Shown: positions 9,643-20,404, counted from the stretch's first letter. The stretch is DNA of 51,972 nt from Fragilaria radians (GCA_900642245.1 CAAAJI010000004.1:148785-200756); one strand, 5' to 3'. The notes: a model not told the origin generated them from the letters alone. Numbers and translations are program-made.

Positions 9643-12114
9643 ATGTTCAAGACTTTCTGTATTTCAACGTCAAGATCCAGAACTCGAATCCTTCCCAAAC
9701 TGAGCATAGATAGGAGGAATAGAATTTTCAGAATTGACAAAAAATGTTTTGGCGATCAAAGTGGGGCACAATCTATCTCAAAGTTATGTCAGAAAGCCGA
9801 AAGTCTCTCAAGAAATGCTTCCCCATGGACTCTCTATCATACCTTGGAAGCCTTTAGATTGAGTCAATTGATACTCAGCAAGAATGAAAATTCCCAGAAG
9901 ACAATCCGAAGCATGGTATCGTTGTTGAAACGGTGGATTGATGAGGCTTCCGAGAGTCATGATATGCATCACCTACAAGGCATTTGCAATCGTGTTCTCA
10001 ATGCAATGAAGTCATCAGATGATATTCCTTTCGGAGATGCCTTAGATCTTTTGAATAAAATGGAGGAAGTATCGGATGCAGCTTATCTACCTGAAGCAAA
10101 GGCAGTCACAATGATGTTAAATAAATTGGCTTCAAAATTGGATCATCCTAATGTACTTCAAATATCTGACGATCTCTTTCATAGGGGTCTTAGCCGAGGT
10201 GGTCAAGATGATCTGCGACTCTGGAATGGATACCTACATGTAATATCTAAATGTTGTGAAAACAACAAAGAGGCTTTCGAAAAGGCAGATACAATTGTCA
10301 AGGAAATGACTGACAAAAGAATGGTATCTAGTGAAACTATTGCAACATATCTGCACTCTATGACCAATTATTTTGGTCCTGAAAAGGCTCAAGATTATTT
10401 GTTCAACGTAATGCAAAACAATGAAATCCCTTTAACAGAGCAAATGTTCAATGCTTGCTTAAATGGCTTTGCAAAGCAAGCAAAAGGTTTAGAAGCAGAA
10501 AATTTACTGAGAACAATGATTAATAGTAACATTCAACCGACTTCAATTAGCTTTTCTTGCGCCATCAATGCATGGGCAAAAAGTGACAAACCTGACGCTG
10601 CGGAAAGAGCACAAAATCTCCTTCTGCTTATGGAAAATCTCGGTATTCCTTTGTCAGCAAACGCGTACACGCCTGTGATTATCGCATGGTCATCAAGTAG
10701 GAAGCCAGGAGCTGCAAAGAAAGCTATGGCACTATTGTTGGAAATGGAAAGGAGGTATAACCAAGGAATGAAGGAAGTATGCCCGTCAAGTATTTCGTAC
10801 AATGCCGCTATTCGTGCTTTTGCTACATTGCCTGATTTGAATGCTATGGACGAGGCTGAAGAATTATTCCATCGGATGAAAGAAATTGCTAGGTCAGGTA
10901 GAAAGGATTTTTTAGTGAATACGGTTTCGTACAGTGCGTTCATGGAAGTCCTGTCAAGGAGCAATCACCCTGACGCACCCAATAAAGCCATGAATTTGTT
11001 GACAGAAATGAAAGTTCTATCCAAGAAAGATGGAAATTATGTTGCTCCAAGCGTCTACAATTATAATTTTGTCCTTGCTGCTTTTGCTTCTAGAGGAGAC
11101 ATTATAATAACTCAGGAACTATTTGTCGAGATGGTAGAGCAAGCAAACGAGGGTAATTCGCAAATTTCGCCAGACACACATACCTACATTTACCTATTTC
11201 AAGCGTTTGCAAAATCTAAAGGCTCTGATTCTTTTCTGCAGGCCTCGAAGCTCTTGGAGAAAATAGAGACTGATTTCAATTCTGGCAAAGTGAAAATAAA
11301 ACCCAGTGCCTTTGCCATAACGTATATCATCTCATCCCTACTTCATAGCAATACAACAGACCCGCCACAAGAAGCTTTACAAATCCTGTATCGAGTGAAC
11401 GATGAATACAAAAAGGGAAACCTAGACATGAAACCTACTTCTCATACATTGTGTACAGTCCTACGGATAATAGCGATGAGACACATGGCAAAAAGCGCTC
11501 CTGATTTAATCACCACTGTACTGGAATGGGCATGGGATGAATGCAAGAAAGGGAATAATGATTTGAGACCTGATGTCGCTTGTTACAATTGGAAATTAAT
11601 TGCGTTAGCAAAATCTGGTAGATCGGACGCTGTATGTCGAGTGAGTGATACTTTGAAACTAATGTCGACTTCGGAATTTAGTGACCTCAATCCAAATTCC
11701 GAGTCCTACATTCAGCTAATAGTGGCATTGCAACGCTCAAAGGAAGAGAACGCTCCTTACAATATGCTACGAGTACTACGATACATTGTCTCCGAAAGCA
11801 AGAGAGGGAATACAAATTTGAAGCTATCCTCCAGAGCCATCAACATTATCCTTGAAGACTGCTCGTCATGCCAGCAATCAGCAAGGAACTTACAAGCTCT
11901 TCGACCTTTATTAGAAGAGCTAGGGAGTCTTTTGATGGATTCAGAAGGTGAAATTGGAAACTCTTTGACCTTTGAACTGTTTTTTAAAGCGTGTCGGCAC
12001 TTAGCATTTGGAAATCAAGACCTCATTCAAAATATTTGTAGTTTGAGTAAACGATTAAAGGCATGGGATTCCCGAGTAGAGAACTCTTACCGAAGCATAT
12101 ACAGTGTTACATGA
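9643..12114 (+). CDS. Organelle-targeted pentatricopeptide repeat protein
   Basis: A single-exon gene of 823 residues from the ATG at 9643. The N-terminus is rich in Arg, Ser and Thr with almost no acidic residues, as in mitochondrial presequences. From about residue 130 to 740 there are degenerate 35-residue helical-hairpin repeats of PPR type. The clearest run includes FSCAINAWAKS, YTPVIIAWSSS, YNAAIRAFATL, YSAFMEVLSRS and YNFVLAAFASR, each followed by a helix such as AERAQNLLLLMENLG. PPR proteins bind organelle RNA in a sequence-specific way and act in its stability, processing or translation. No editing (DYW) domain and no SMR nuclease domain are present. The transcript it binds cannot be told. 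An earlier ATG at 9529 is in frame, but a TATA-like element lies between. Confidence 0.85.
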   Translation: MFKTFCISTSRSRTRILPKLSIDRRNRIFRIDKKCFGDQSGAQSISKLCQKAESLSRNASPWTLYHTLEAFRLSQLILSKNENSQKTIRSMVSLLKRWIDEASESHDMHHLQGICNRVLNAMKSSDDIPFGDALDLLNKMEEVSDAAYLPEAKAVTMMLNKLASKLDHPNVLQISDDLFHRGLSRGGQDDLRLWNGYLHVISKCCENNKEAFEKADTIVKEMTDKRMVSSETIATYLHSMTNYFGPEKAQDYLFNVMQNNEIPLTEQMFNACLNGFAKQAKGLEAENLLRTMINSNIQPTSISFSCAINAWAKSDKPDAAERAQNLLLLMENLGIPLSANAYTPVIIAWSSSRKPGAAKKAMALLLEMERRYNQGMKEVCPSSISYNAAIRAFATLPDLNAMDEAEELFHRMKEIARSGRKDFLVNTVSYSAFMEVLSRSNHPDAPNKAMNLLTEMKVLSKKDGNYVAPSVYNYNFVLAAFASRGDIIITQELFVEMVEQANEGNSQISPDTHTYIYLFQAFAKSKGSDSFLQASKLLEKIETDFNSGKVKIKPSAFAITYIISSLLHSNTTDPPQEALQILYRVNDEYKKGNLDMKPTSHTLCTVLRIIAMRHMAKSAPDLITTVLEWAWDECKKGNNDLRPDVACYNWKLIALAKSGRSDAVCRVSDTLKLMSTSEFSDLNPNSESYIQLIVALQRSKEENAPYNMLRVLRYIVSESKRGNTNLKLSSRAINIILEDCSSCQQSARNLQALRPLLEELGSLLMDSEGEIGNSLTFELFFKACRHLAFGNQDLIQNICSLSKRLKAWDSRVENSYRSIYSVT

Positions 12115-12793
12115 TTTTTAATGGGAATGATCGTTTGAAGATAGTTTTCTCAAAAAAGGTATAGGCGACTTTTCGTGATGAGCGTAATTACTTTCTCAAG
12201 ATTGCCTTATCGAATAATTGACCAGAACCGTTGACGTTGACCTTTGAAGTGAAATATGTTGTGGTTCCATTTTCTCAGTCATTCCACTCATCAGCAAAAT
12301 GATAGAGGCTTTGAAAAGATTAGAAGGTAAGAAATCGAACCCCCAAGAACCAAACTCAAACAAATTACTTGTAGATTTATTGTGAGAAGGTAATCTTCTA
12401 GTTTTGTGCTATCCAACTCATTTTATTCATCTCGATGACTTTCATCATTAGGTCAAAATACTTCACCACATTCCGATTGGCTTGACCAATTGTTGTGTTG
12501 TCAGTCCCAGTTTACCAAATGGCATGTGATGAGTGTACAGAGAGGGTTCATCGTATATGTGACTTTAGTGAATACAGTCCCAAGTAGAGAGAGTATTAAT
12601 TGCAAATCCGTCAGTTTTGAATGCTCCTCAAAGAACTCTTGGATGAAGCCAGAATAATGTAAATGAGACTAATTAATGCTGAATGCAAGAAAATTCTTGG
12701 AATGTAATAACTTTCTTCAATTAAAACTACGTTTAACTTCTTTCCTGCATATTCTTCAAACAACATATATGGTAGATGAAGTAAAACTGCAAC
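12115..12793. other. Intergenic between convergent genes
   Basis: About 680 bases separating the 3' ends of the PPR gene and the repeat-protein gene. Nothing coding is seen. It should hold both polyadenylation regions. Confidence 0.5.
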
Positions 12794-15700
12794 TCACCAA
12801 AGGCCGATGCGTTTCTTGAGTTCATTTTTCTTCCATGCTTTTAATTCCTTAAATTCGTCTTTATCCATCCCAAAATACATTTTAAACTCAGTTGGACATA
12901 GATATTGTTCTCGAGTTACATGTTCTACCTCAGCGACGCCGGATTTCAAGTCTTCTAAAGAATAAAACTGTGTGCCAAATAATTCTGATTCATTTTTACG
13001 TATCAATGCAGCTTCCTCGGCTTTTCTCTTGGCTTCTTCTGAAGCTAAAGCTTGGGCTGCTTCCTGCTCTGCTGATATCATTTTCAGTTTCTCTTTAGCA
13101 GCTGTGGCACTATCTTCCAACTCTCTTTGTTTTTTCTCTTCTTCAGCAATACGTGATTGTTCAAGCGCTTTGAGCTTAGCGGCATTGCTTTTCTTACGAA
13201 GCTCCTCCTCTTCTTTCATTGCTTTCTCCTGTTCTTTTCTTAACCTTTCCGCTTCTTCAGCTTTCTTTTCCAGTGCTCTTATTTTTTCAGCAGCCTCTAA
13301 CTTTCTCTTCTTTTCTTCCTCCAAGATAGCCATTTTCTGAGCTTCCTTTTTCGCATTTAAATCTTCTTCATTTCCGCCCATGCTCTTTAAAATTTCCTGG
13401 GCTCTTTTCCGCCGTGCTTCTTCCTCTTCCTTTAATGCTTGGGCTTGTGCTTTCTTTCGAGCCTCAATCTCATCATGGTTGCCACCCATGTTTTTCAGAA
13501 TTTCTTGCGCTCTCTTCTTACGCACTTCTTCTTCCTCTTTCAACGCTTGCGCTTGTGCTTTCTTCCATGCCTCAACTTCATCAACTTTACCACTCATACT
13601 CTTGAGAATTTCTTGCGCTCTTTTCTTTCTAGCTTCCTCTTCCTCCTTCAACGCTTGCTCTTGAGCCCTTTTCCTGGCCTCAATTTCTTCGCTCGGCCTC
13701 ATCATGTTGTGGAGTATTTCTTGTGCACGTTTCTTTCGAATTTCCTCTTCCTCTTTCAAAGCCATTTGCTGTGCTTTCTTCCGTGCCTCGATCTCATCAT
13801 AATTGCCACTTAGGCTTTTGAGAATTTCTTGCGCTCGTTTCTTGCGAGCGTCCTCTTCCTCTTTCAAGGCTTGTAGTTGTGCATTTTTCCACGCTTCAAT
13901 CTCATCAACATTGCCACCCATGTTTTTCAGAATTTCTTGCGCTCTCTTCTTTCGAGCATCTTCTTCTTCTTTCAACGCCTGCGCCTGTGCTTGTTTACGA
14001 GCCTCGATTTCTTCAGTGTTACTTCTCATACTTTCAAGGATTTCTTGTGCTCTTTTCTTACGCACTTCTTCTTCCTCTTTCAACGCTTGTGCTTGTGCTT
14101 TCTTTCGAGCTTCAATTTCATCATAATTGCCAACTAAACCCTTGAGAATTTCTTGCGCTCTTTTCTTTCGAATTTCTTCTTCCTCTTTCAAAGCCAATTG
14201 CTGCGCTTTCTTCCGTGCCTCGATCTCATCATAATTGCCACTTAGGCTTTTGAGGATTTCTTGTGCTCGTTTCTTGCGAGCGTCCTCTTCCTCTTTCAAG
14301 GCTTGTAGTTGTGCATTTTTCCAAGCTTCAATCTCATCTACATTTCCACCCATACTTTTCAGAATTTCTTGCGCTCTCTTCTTTCGAGCATCTTCTTCTT
14401 CTTTCAACGCCTGCGCCTGTGCTTGTTTACGAGCCTCGATTTCTTCAGTGTTACTTCTCATACTTTCAAGGATTTCTTGTGCTCTTTTCTTTCGAGCTTC
14501 TTCCTCTTCTTTCAAGGCCATCGCCTGTGCTTTCTTACGAGCCTCAATCTCATCATAGTTGCCACCTAATGACTTGAGGATTTCTTGTGCTCTTTTTTTA
14601 CGCACTTCTTCTTCCTCTTTCAAAGCTTGCGCTTGAGCTTTCTTTTGCGCTTCAATTTCATCATAATTTCCAGTTAAACCCTTGAGAATTTCTTGTGCTC
14701 GTTTCTTTCGAGCTTCCTCTTCCTCCTTCAACGCTTGCGCTTGAGCCCTCTTCCTGGCCTCAATTTCTTCACTGTTTCCTCCCATGCTCTTCAAAATTTC
14801 TTTCGCTCTTTTCTTGCGAGCTTCTTCTTCTTCTCTTAGTGACTGCTCCTGCGCTATCTTCTGAGCTTGGATTTCCTCTCTGGGTCTTTGAATCTGCTTG
14901 ATTTTTTCAGTTGCTTCTTTTTTCCGTGCTTCCTCTTCTTGCTTCATTTGAAGCTCTTGCTCTCTTTTGTGCGCTTCAAGCTCAATCGCGTTTAGTTTTT
15001 GTAGTTCCTGTCGTTTCCGAGCGCTATCAGTTACTCCAGACTCTTTTTTGTCGGAATGAAATTTCTCAGGCATGACTATTGACTTTGGAGTAGTTACCTC
15101 AAGGGGAAATTTCTTCGTTACATTATTTTCAATCTGAAATGATGAACTTTCTGTTTCTCTTGATGATGAAAGTCTATCCATTTTGTCATCAGGTGATGCT
15201 TCAACATCTGATTTCTTAATATGGAATGGGGACTCATTATCGACTTGGTCAATTAAATTTTTGGTCTCAATTGTTAAATCCTGGCACGACTCAGCAGAGA
15301 GAATCATTTTTGATGGAAGGTTATCCATACTTAGATTTCCTTTCTGCTCTACTTGCCGGGAATCAGAATTTTCTAAAGGGTCAAGTGTTGCATCTATTTC
15401 GTCATACTCGGTTCCATGGTTACCTGATTCTTCGAATCTTTCTCCCTCACCTTTTGATTCAAAACTTTCATGCGACCTCTTCTGGTCAGATAATTCAGAT
15501 TCATTTATTCCCTTCAACACAACTTCTTCAACTTGGTTTTGAACGTTGATCGAATCATCAATTTCCATTAGGGATTCTTTTGCATTATTCTTTGGAAAAT
15601 CTTCATCGTCTTCAGCCTCAACCTTTTCATTGGCATCAATCACCTCGTGAGTGTCACCTAAAACTACATCCCTATCTTCTAAAGCGATGCGCTGTGCATC

Positions 15701-18658
15701 TTCCTGGACTGAGATCTCAGTAGAATCCATAGTTAAGGTTTCAAAATGATCTGGAGCCTTTCCCTCACTAGCGTCTTGATTACCGTCCAAAGTCTGCTCC
15801 TGTAGTTTAACATCTAAATGACTTTCAAGAACGGAGACATCCGTAGGCACTTCTTGTGGTTTTTCTCCTAGAACCTCTTCTACTTCATGTAAAGCCATGG
15901 ACTGAACTTGGTCCTTCTCCTCAGTCTCAACACAATGACCACTTAAATTATCGATGGCTTCTTGGCTAGTTTTCTCGTATTCCTCCTTCAAATCTTTTTC
16001 CTGTGACTGTTCCTGGGTCTCAATTTCATCTACAATGACACCTAAACTCTTGAGGTTCACATTCGACACATCCTTTGCACCCCCTGCATCCTCTTCATTC
16101 GTAGTGGTCTGCAACTTTTCCTCAGACTCGATCGCAGCATTATCCTCACCTATCACTTCAACGACTTCCTGGGCCCTTTCCTCTCCCATTGATTCCGTGT
16201 CATTCAAACGGAGCTCCTGTGCTATTTCTTGATCCTCGTTCTGGACAAAATTGCCGCTTGAATTATCGATAATTTCTTGAACACTATCTATCTTGCATTT
16301 TAAATCTACCTCCTGGGCTATTTCCCTATCCTCGGTCACGACGCAATCGCCACTTTGATTATCGATAGGGATTTCATGAACAATTTCCTTATCCTCAGTC
16401 TCATCACAATCGCCACTTACACCATTGACGGTTTCTTGCACTGTTTCCTCACATTCTATTTCTTCTTCCTTCACCTCAAGTTCCTGTTGTTCATGATGCG
16501 GTTGTTCCTGGGCCTCAATTTCATCGACACTGACACCTGAACTGTCTAGGGTTTCATTCGATATTTCCTTTGAACCGTCTGCATCCACTTCACAAGTTAC
16601 CGTCTGCAACGTTTCTTCAGACTCGATCACAGCATCGTCGTCCGTAGAAATCCCAGCACTTTCCTCTTCAATTTCTTCCTTGTCTTTCAAATCCTCCTCC
16701 TGAGCGATTTCCTGATCTTCGGTCTCGACAAGATCATCGCTTGCATTATCAATGGTTTCATGAGTTTTTTCGTCACACACCTTTTCTCCTTCATCTTCTT
16801 CATCCTTCGCATGCTCTTCCTGCGATTGTTCCTGGACCTCAAGTCCATCTTCGATGATAACTGAACTCTCAAGGATTTCCTGTGATTTGTAAGTTACCGT
16901 CTGCAACTTTTCTTCAGACTCGATCGCAGCATTGTCATCCATTGCAATCTCTAGAGTCTCCACAGTATTTTCCTCTTTAGGCTCTTCCGTGTCTTTCAAA
17001 TCCAACTCTTGTGATATTTTCTGACTCTCAGATTCGACAAAATCGTCACTTATATTATCTACGGTTTCATGAGCGGCTTCCTCACATACCTTTTCTCCGT
17101 CATCTTCCTCTTCCTTCACATGTTGTTCATGTAATTGTTCGATGACCTCATCTCTGACACCTGAAGTCTCAAGGATTTCATGCGATATTTCCTTAGAAAC
17201 CACTTCATCCTCTCCACAAGTTGTGGTCTGTAATTTTTCCTCATCCTCAATCACATCTTTGTCATTACTTGCAGACTCAAGGGTTTCCTCAGGACTTTCT
17301 TCTTCAATTTCTACCCTGACCGTCTCCTGTGCAATATCTTGATCCTCAGCCTTGACACAATCATCAATTACATTATCAATGGTTTCATGCTCTGTTTCCT
17401 CATATACTTTTTCTCCTTCATCTTCTTCCTCCTTCGTATTCTCTTCCAGTGGTTGTTCCTGGGCCTCAAGTTCATCTACACTGATACCTGAACTCTCAAG
17501 GATTTCATGCGATGTTTCCATAGAAACACCTTCTTCCTCTCCACAAATTGTAGCCTGGAATTGTTCCTCAGCCTCGATCACATCATTGTTATTACTTAAA
17601 GACTCAAGATTTTCCTCAGCGCTTTCCTTTTCAGCCTCTTCCTTGTCTTTCAAATCCATCTCCCGTGCTATTTCCTGTCCCTCAGTCTCGTCAAAATCAT
17701 CACTCAAAATTTCGATGGCTTCTTGAGCTGTTTCCTCGCATACTTCTTCTGTTCCTTCTTCCTCCTTTACATTTTGTTCTTTTGATTGTTCCTGGGAATC
17801 TATGACATCTACACTCACCCTTGAAATCTCTAGGGTTTCATTTGATATTTCCTTGGTCTGAAAATTTTCTTCAGACTCCAAAATAGCATTCTTATCGCTA
17901 ACGATATCAAGGACTTCTTGGGGACTTTCCTCCTCAATCTCTTCCTCGTTTCTCACATCCGTCTCCTGCAATTTTTCATGAGTTTCGATCTCTAAACAAT
18001 CGCCGCTAGAATTATCGATGCTTTCATGAATTTTTTCCTCATCCTCGGTCTCAACGCAATCTCCACTTATATTATCGATGGCTTCTTGAGCTTCTTCTTC
18101 ACACACCTTTCCGCCTTCTTCCTCCTCCTTCATATCTTGTTCCTGTGACTGTTCCTGGGTCTCAGCTTCATCTTCACTGACACCTGAACTTTCGATAGTT
18201 ATATTCGATATCTCATGTGAAGGGCTTTCATCCTCTTTATGCGTAATAGTCTGGAATTTTTCCTCAGACTCGATTACAGCATTGTCATCTCTTACAGTCT
18301 CAAGGGTTTCCTCGGCAATTTCCTCTTCATTCTCTTCTTTGTCTTTCAAATCCATCTCCTGCTCTTTTTCCTGATCATTGCTTTCAACACGATCGCCAAT
18401 TAAGCTCTCAACGGATTCTTGTGTTTTTTCCATTGAGGCATTTTCTTCCAAAGTTTGTTCACACACGTCATCTAGGACATCCATAACATCACTATTACCG
18501 TCTAAACCAATTTCCTTGGCATCGAAATCATCATGATTCGCACCAGCGCTTTCGAAGTTTTCTTGAGGACTTGTCTCAATAGCGTCTTCTTGTTCAACAT
18601 TCAGAGCCTTTTCTTGCGCTTTCGTATCCACCTCTATGTCATAGTTGTTACTGCTCAT
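12794..18658 (-). CDS. Giant repeat protein with C-terminal villin headpiece
   Basis: A single open frame of 1954 residues. Residues 1 to about 1180 are very acidic, with a repeating pattern of roughly 110-125 residues (GEKVCEE.. then ETIDN, then KDKEE, then NAAIESEEKLQT). About residues 1240-1770 are a tandem array of 36-residue units of type ARKKRAQEIL..MGGN..EIEARKKAQAQALKEEE, followed by a non-repeated Lys/Glu helix. The last 63 residues form a villin headpiece: YLCPTEFKMYFGM, then ELKAWKKNELKKRIGLW. The family's FGM, the buried Trp and the KK..GL actin-contact end are present; the terminal Phe is Trp and the Pro before the WK is replaced by Lys. Headpieces bind F-actin, so a long cytoskeletal spacer or actin linker is inferred. 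The frame is open upstream of the ATG (GTG at 18682), and decayed repeat sequence lies beyond, so an earlier exon is possible. Confidence 0.75.
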   Translation of the reverse strand: MSSNNYDIEVDTKAQEKALNVEQEDAIETSPQENFESAGANHDDFDAKEIGLDGNSDVMDVLDDVCEQTLEENASMEKTQESVESLIGDRVESNDQEKEQEMDLKDKEENEEEIAEETLETVRDDNAVIESEEKFQTITHKEDESPSHEISNITIESSGVSEDEAETQEQSQEQDMKEEEEGGKVCEEEAQEAIDNISGDCVETEDEEKIHESIDNSSGDCLEIETHEKLQETDVRNEEEIEEESPQEVLDIVSDKNAILESEENFQTKEISNETLEISRVSVDVIDSQEQSKEQNVKEEEGTEEVCEETAQEAIEILSDDFDETEGQEIAREMDLKDKEEAEKESAEENLESLSNNNDVIEAEEQFQATICGEEEGVSMETSHEILESSGISVDELEAQEQPLEENTKEEEDEGEKVYEETEHETIDNVIDDCVKAEDQDIAQETVRVEIEEESPEETLESASNDKDVIEDEEKLQTTTCGEDEVVSKEISHEILETSGVRDEVIEQLHEQHVKEEEDDGEKVCEEAAHETVDNISDDFVESESQKISQELDLKDTEEPKEENTVETLEIAMDDNAAIESEEKLQTVTYKSQEILESSVIIEDGLEVQEQSQEEHAKDEEDEGEKVCDEKTHETIDNASDDLVETEDQEIAQEEDLKDKEEIEEESAGISTDDDAVIESEETLQTVTCEVDADGSKEISNETLDSSGVSVDEIEAQEQPHHEQQELEVKEEEIECEETVQETVNGVSGDCDETEDKEIVHEIPIDNQSGDCVVTEDREIAQEVDLKCKIDSVQEIIDNSSGNFVQNEDQEIAQELRLNDTESMGEERAQEVVEVIGEDNAAIESEEKLQTTTNEEDAGGAKDVSNVNLKSLGVIVDEIETQEQSQEKDLKEEYEKTSQEAIDNLSGHCVETEEKDQVQSMALHEVEEVLGEKPQEVPTDVSVLESHLDVKLQEQTLDGNQDASEGKAPDHFETLTMDSTEISVQEDAQRIALEDRDVVLGDTHEVIDANEKVEAEDDEDFPKNNAKESLMEIDDSINVQNQVEEVVLKGINESELSDQKRSHESFESKGEGERFEESGNHGTEYDEIDATLDPLENSDSRQVEQKGNLSMDNLPSKMILSAESCQDLTIETKNLIDQVDNESPFHIKKSDVEASPDDKMDRLSSSRETESSSFQIENNVTKKFPLEVTTPKSIVMPEKFHSDKKESGVTDSARKRQELQKLNAIELEAHKREQELQMKQEEEARKKEATEKIKQIQRPREEIQAQKIAQEQSLREEEEARKKRAKEILKSMGGNSEEIEARKRAQAQALKEEEEARKKRAQEILKGLTGNYDEIEAQKKAQAQALKEEEEVRKKRAQEILKSLGGNYDEIEARKKAQAMALKEEEEARKKRAQEILESMRSNTEEIEARKQAQAQALKEEEDARKKRAQEILKSMGGNVDEIEAWKNAQLQALKEEEDARKKRAQEILKSLSGNYDEIEARKKAQQLALKEEEEIRKKRAQEILKGLVGNYDEIEARKKAQAQALKEEEEVRKKRAQEILESMRSNTEEIEARKQAQAQALKEEEDARKKRAQEILKNMGGNVDEIEAWKNAQLQALKEEEDARKKRAQEILKSLSGNYDEIEARKKAQQMALKEEEEIRKKRAQEILHNMMRPSEEIEARKRAQEQALKEEEEARKKRAQEILKSMSGKVDEVEAWKKAQAQALKEEEEVRKKRAQEILKNMGGNHDEIEARKKAQAQALKEEEEARRKRAQEILKSMGGNEEDLNAKKEAQKMAILEEEKKRKLEAAEKIRALEKKAEEAERLRKEQEKAMKEEEELRKKSNAAKLKALEQSRIAEEEKKQRELEDSATAAKEKLKMISAEQEAAQALASEEAKRKAEEAALIRKNESELFGTQFYSLEDLKSGVAEVEHVTREQYLCPTEFKMYFGMDKDEFKELKAWKKNELKKRIGLW
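13340..14947 (-). repeat. Coding tandem array of 36-residue (108-bp) units
   Basis: Fourteen good and two degenerate copies of a 108-bp unit lie inside the headpiece gene; successive starts of AGAATTTCTTGCGCTC on the plus strand are exactly 108 bases apart (13497, 13605). Within the array, blocks near 13735-14058 and 14167-14490 are almost identical at an offset of 432 bases, so four units were copied together recently. Each unit is a charged helix of about 28-30 residues interrupted by a GGN- or SGN-type turn. Long antisense frames in this stretch are by-products of the periodicity. Confidence 0.9.
15930..18260 (-). repeat. Diverged acidic coding repeats
   Basis: About seven copies of a 110-125 residue unit in the N-terminal part of the headpiece protein, each with a (V/E)(C/Y)(E/D)E..HETIDN..DDCVE block, an ESEEKLQT block and a SHEILE(S/T)SG block. 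They are much more diverged than the 36-residue array. Copies differ by small in-frame gains and losses. Confidence 0.75.
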
Positions 18659-20404
18659 AGTCTTTACAAAGTTCTTTTGCACTTCTTGCGGGTGTATCCC
18701 TCTTCCTTCGATGATTGCTCTTGTCTCTCTTTTCCTAGCCTCTATTTCCTCTGTTCGCCAAAACTACCCAAGGATTCTACCCGAGGTGCAATTTTTTCCT
18801 TAACCGTTATTCCTGATTCCTTATCTCAAATTCAAAGGCGCTTTTTAATCGATGAACATGCATCAATTTTCTTAAAGGTTTTTGAAATGAATACATCTTT
18901 GGTTTCCCTATACCAATGTCATCAAGTCCTGCGGGAAGAATAATGAAGATGACAACTCCTTAGAAGCAGGATGATGTAGATTTATTCTAAATTGTCCACC
19001 ACCACGTTTTTGAATTGCAGATCATCTTTGAATGATGCTGTTATCATCCAGCAGAAGTGCAGCAATGTCTGAAACAGATGATTGATTGCATCCTATTGGG
19101 TGTCGTACTTATTGAAGTGTGGAACTATGAATGTTATGCACAACATTTGGAGAAGTTGCTGCCATTTCCATAGCAGAAGCGAATTGTTGTACTAGCCTGT
19201 TATTTTTTATAAATGCCCCATGAACGCTTTGACTAAAAATAAGATCTGACAAAAATTGAAGTTTTCTACAACATTTAAAACCTGGATTAGTGATACAATT
19301 TTGACAAAATTGATGATTATTTCCAACTTGAGCCTCAATAACTTTCAACTCCATGATAAAGATCCCCGTTAACAAGAATTATCAAGGTTACTTCTTCTAG
19401 CCATGAAAAAGACTTGACTTTGAACATAACTACGTGATTGAGATGCAATTCCTGAAAATAGGTGTAGAAGAGAAGGATGAGGAGGTAAATGGCTAACATA
19501 TGATGCATGAGATTTTCCTTTGAATTCGAGGTAATACATGAATCGTTATCACGCAAAAGAGTGCACAGTATGAAATAATAGTAGAATTGCATCTACATAG
19601 ATTTCCTATGGTTGACCTGCTTCAATGATTGATTTCGTGTCTTCTTGTTGTTCTAAGATTGCTGACATTGCATGGGGTATCAACGTTTAGAATTCATAAG
19701 AGATTGAGGAATTAAGCAGTGGATGAGCTTTCAGCACGTAAGCTGAAAAATACTCAATTGTGCTTTGTTTTTGTCATGCAGAAATTCATTTTCATTGTAC
19801 TGTTTGTGAAGGACTGTGCAGAGTAATCCATTTAAAGTGATGTCAAATATTGAGTTAATTCTAGAGAAGTTAGTGACAAGGTGATAAGGTTCATACTGCT
19901 AGTCATTTCATGCTATGGAGAGAAAGCTCACTAGAATATTGCTGCTCAGTTTCAACAAAAAATAGTACACTTCAAGCTAAACTTTACGTTATAAGTGCGG
20001 AGGAGGTGTTGTTGAATAGTGTTAATTGTGATACCAACTCTAGATTTAAATCATTGCTCAATCTTTTCAAAGTTGTTTGTCCTCATTCTGTCACAGGATA
20101 GCACTATTTGTTTTTGCCTATTACACAGACCAGTGACGTATATTCCAAACAATATTTGTGCATTGTTCGAAGTTCTTTGCCTTACTATTGTACGATACAG
20201 AGTTCTTCCTGACTTTAGTAACCTCATAACTATAGTAACATTAATTGATTTAGTAACCTCTAGGCCAGACCAAGATTTTCGTCCCATACTGTTGGGGCTA
20301 AAAAAAATGAGAATAGCAACATTTAGTATCGATGATAAATCTTCAACCGCAGAAAAAACTAAATCACAAAAGCATGTAAAATCAATGCAAGAAAGTTCAT
20401 TATA
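18659..20404. other. Intergenic with a decayed repeat next to the headpiece gene
   Basis: The first 170 bases, read on the minus strand, still encode repeat-like sequence (EEIEARKRETRA) that changes frame at about 18754. The remainder, about 18850-20400, shows no gene. Short frames at 19109-19592 and 19910-20422 lie on both strands without domain content. Confidence 0.5.

Noticed and set aside
12325..12365. A tRNA B-box-like GGGGTTCGATTTC on the minus strand
   Set aside because: The flanking bases do not form a T stem, and no acceptor stem or A box lies at the right distance.
13372..14577. Several long plus-strand open frames rich in Ser, Leu and Phe
   Set aside because: They are antisense shadows of the 36-residue repeat array on the minus strand; their periodicity is the same 108 bases and they have no independent start context.
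13340..14947. A CRISPR-like regular array
   Set aside because: The spacing is 108 bases, the units have no unique spacers, and the array is in frame inside a protein gene.
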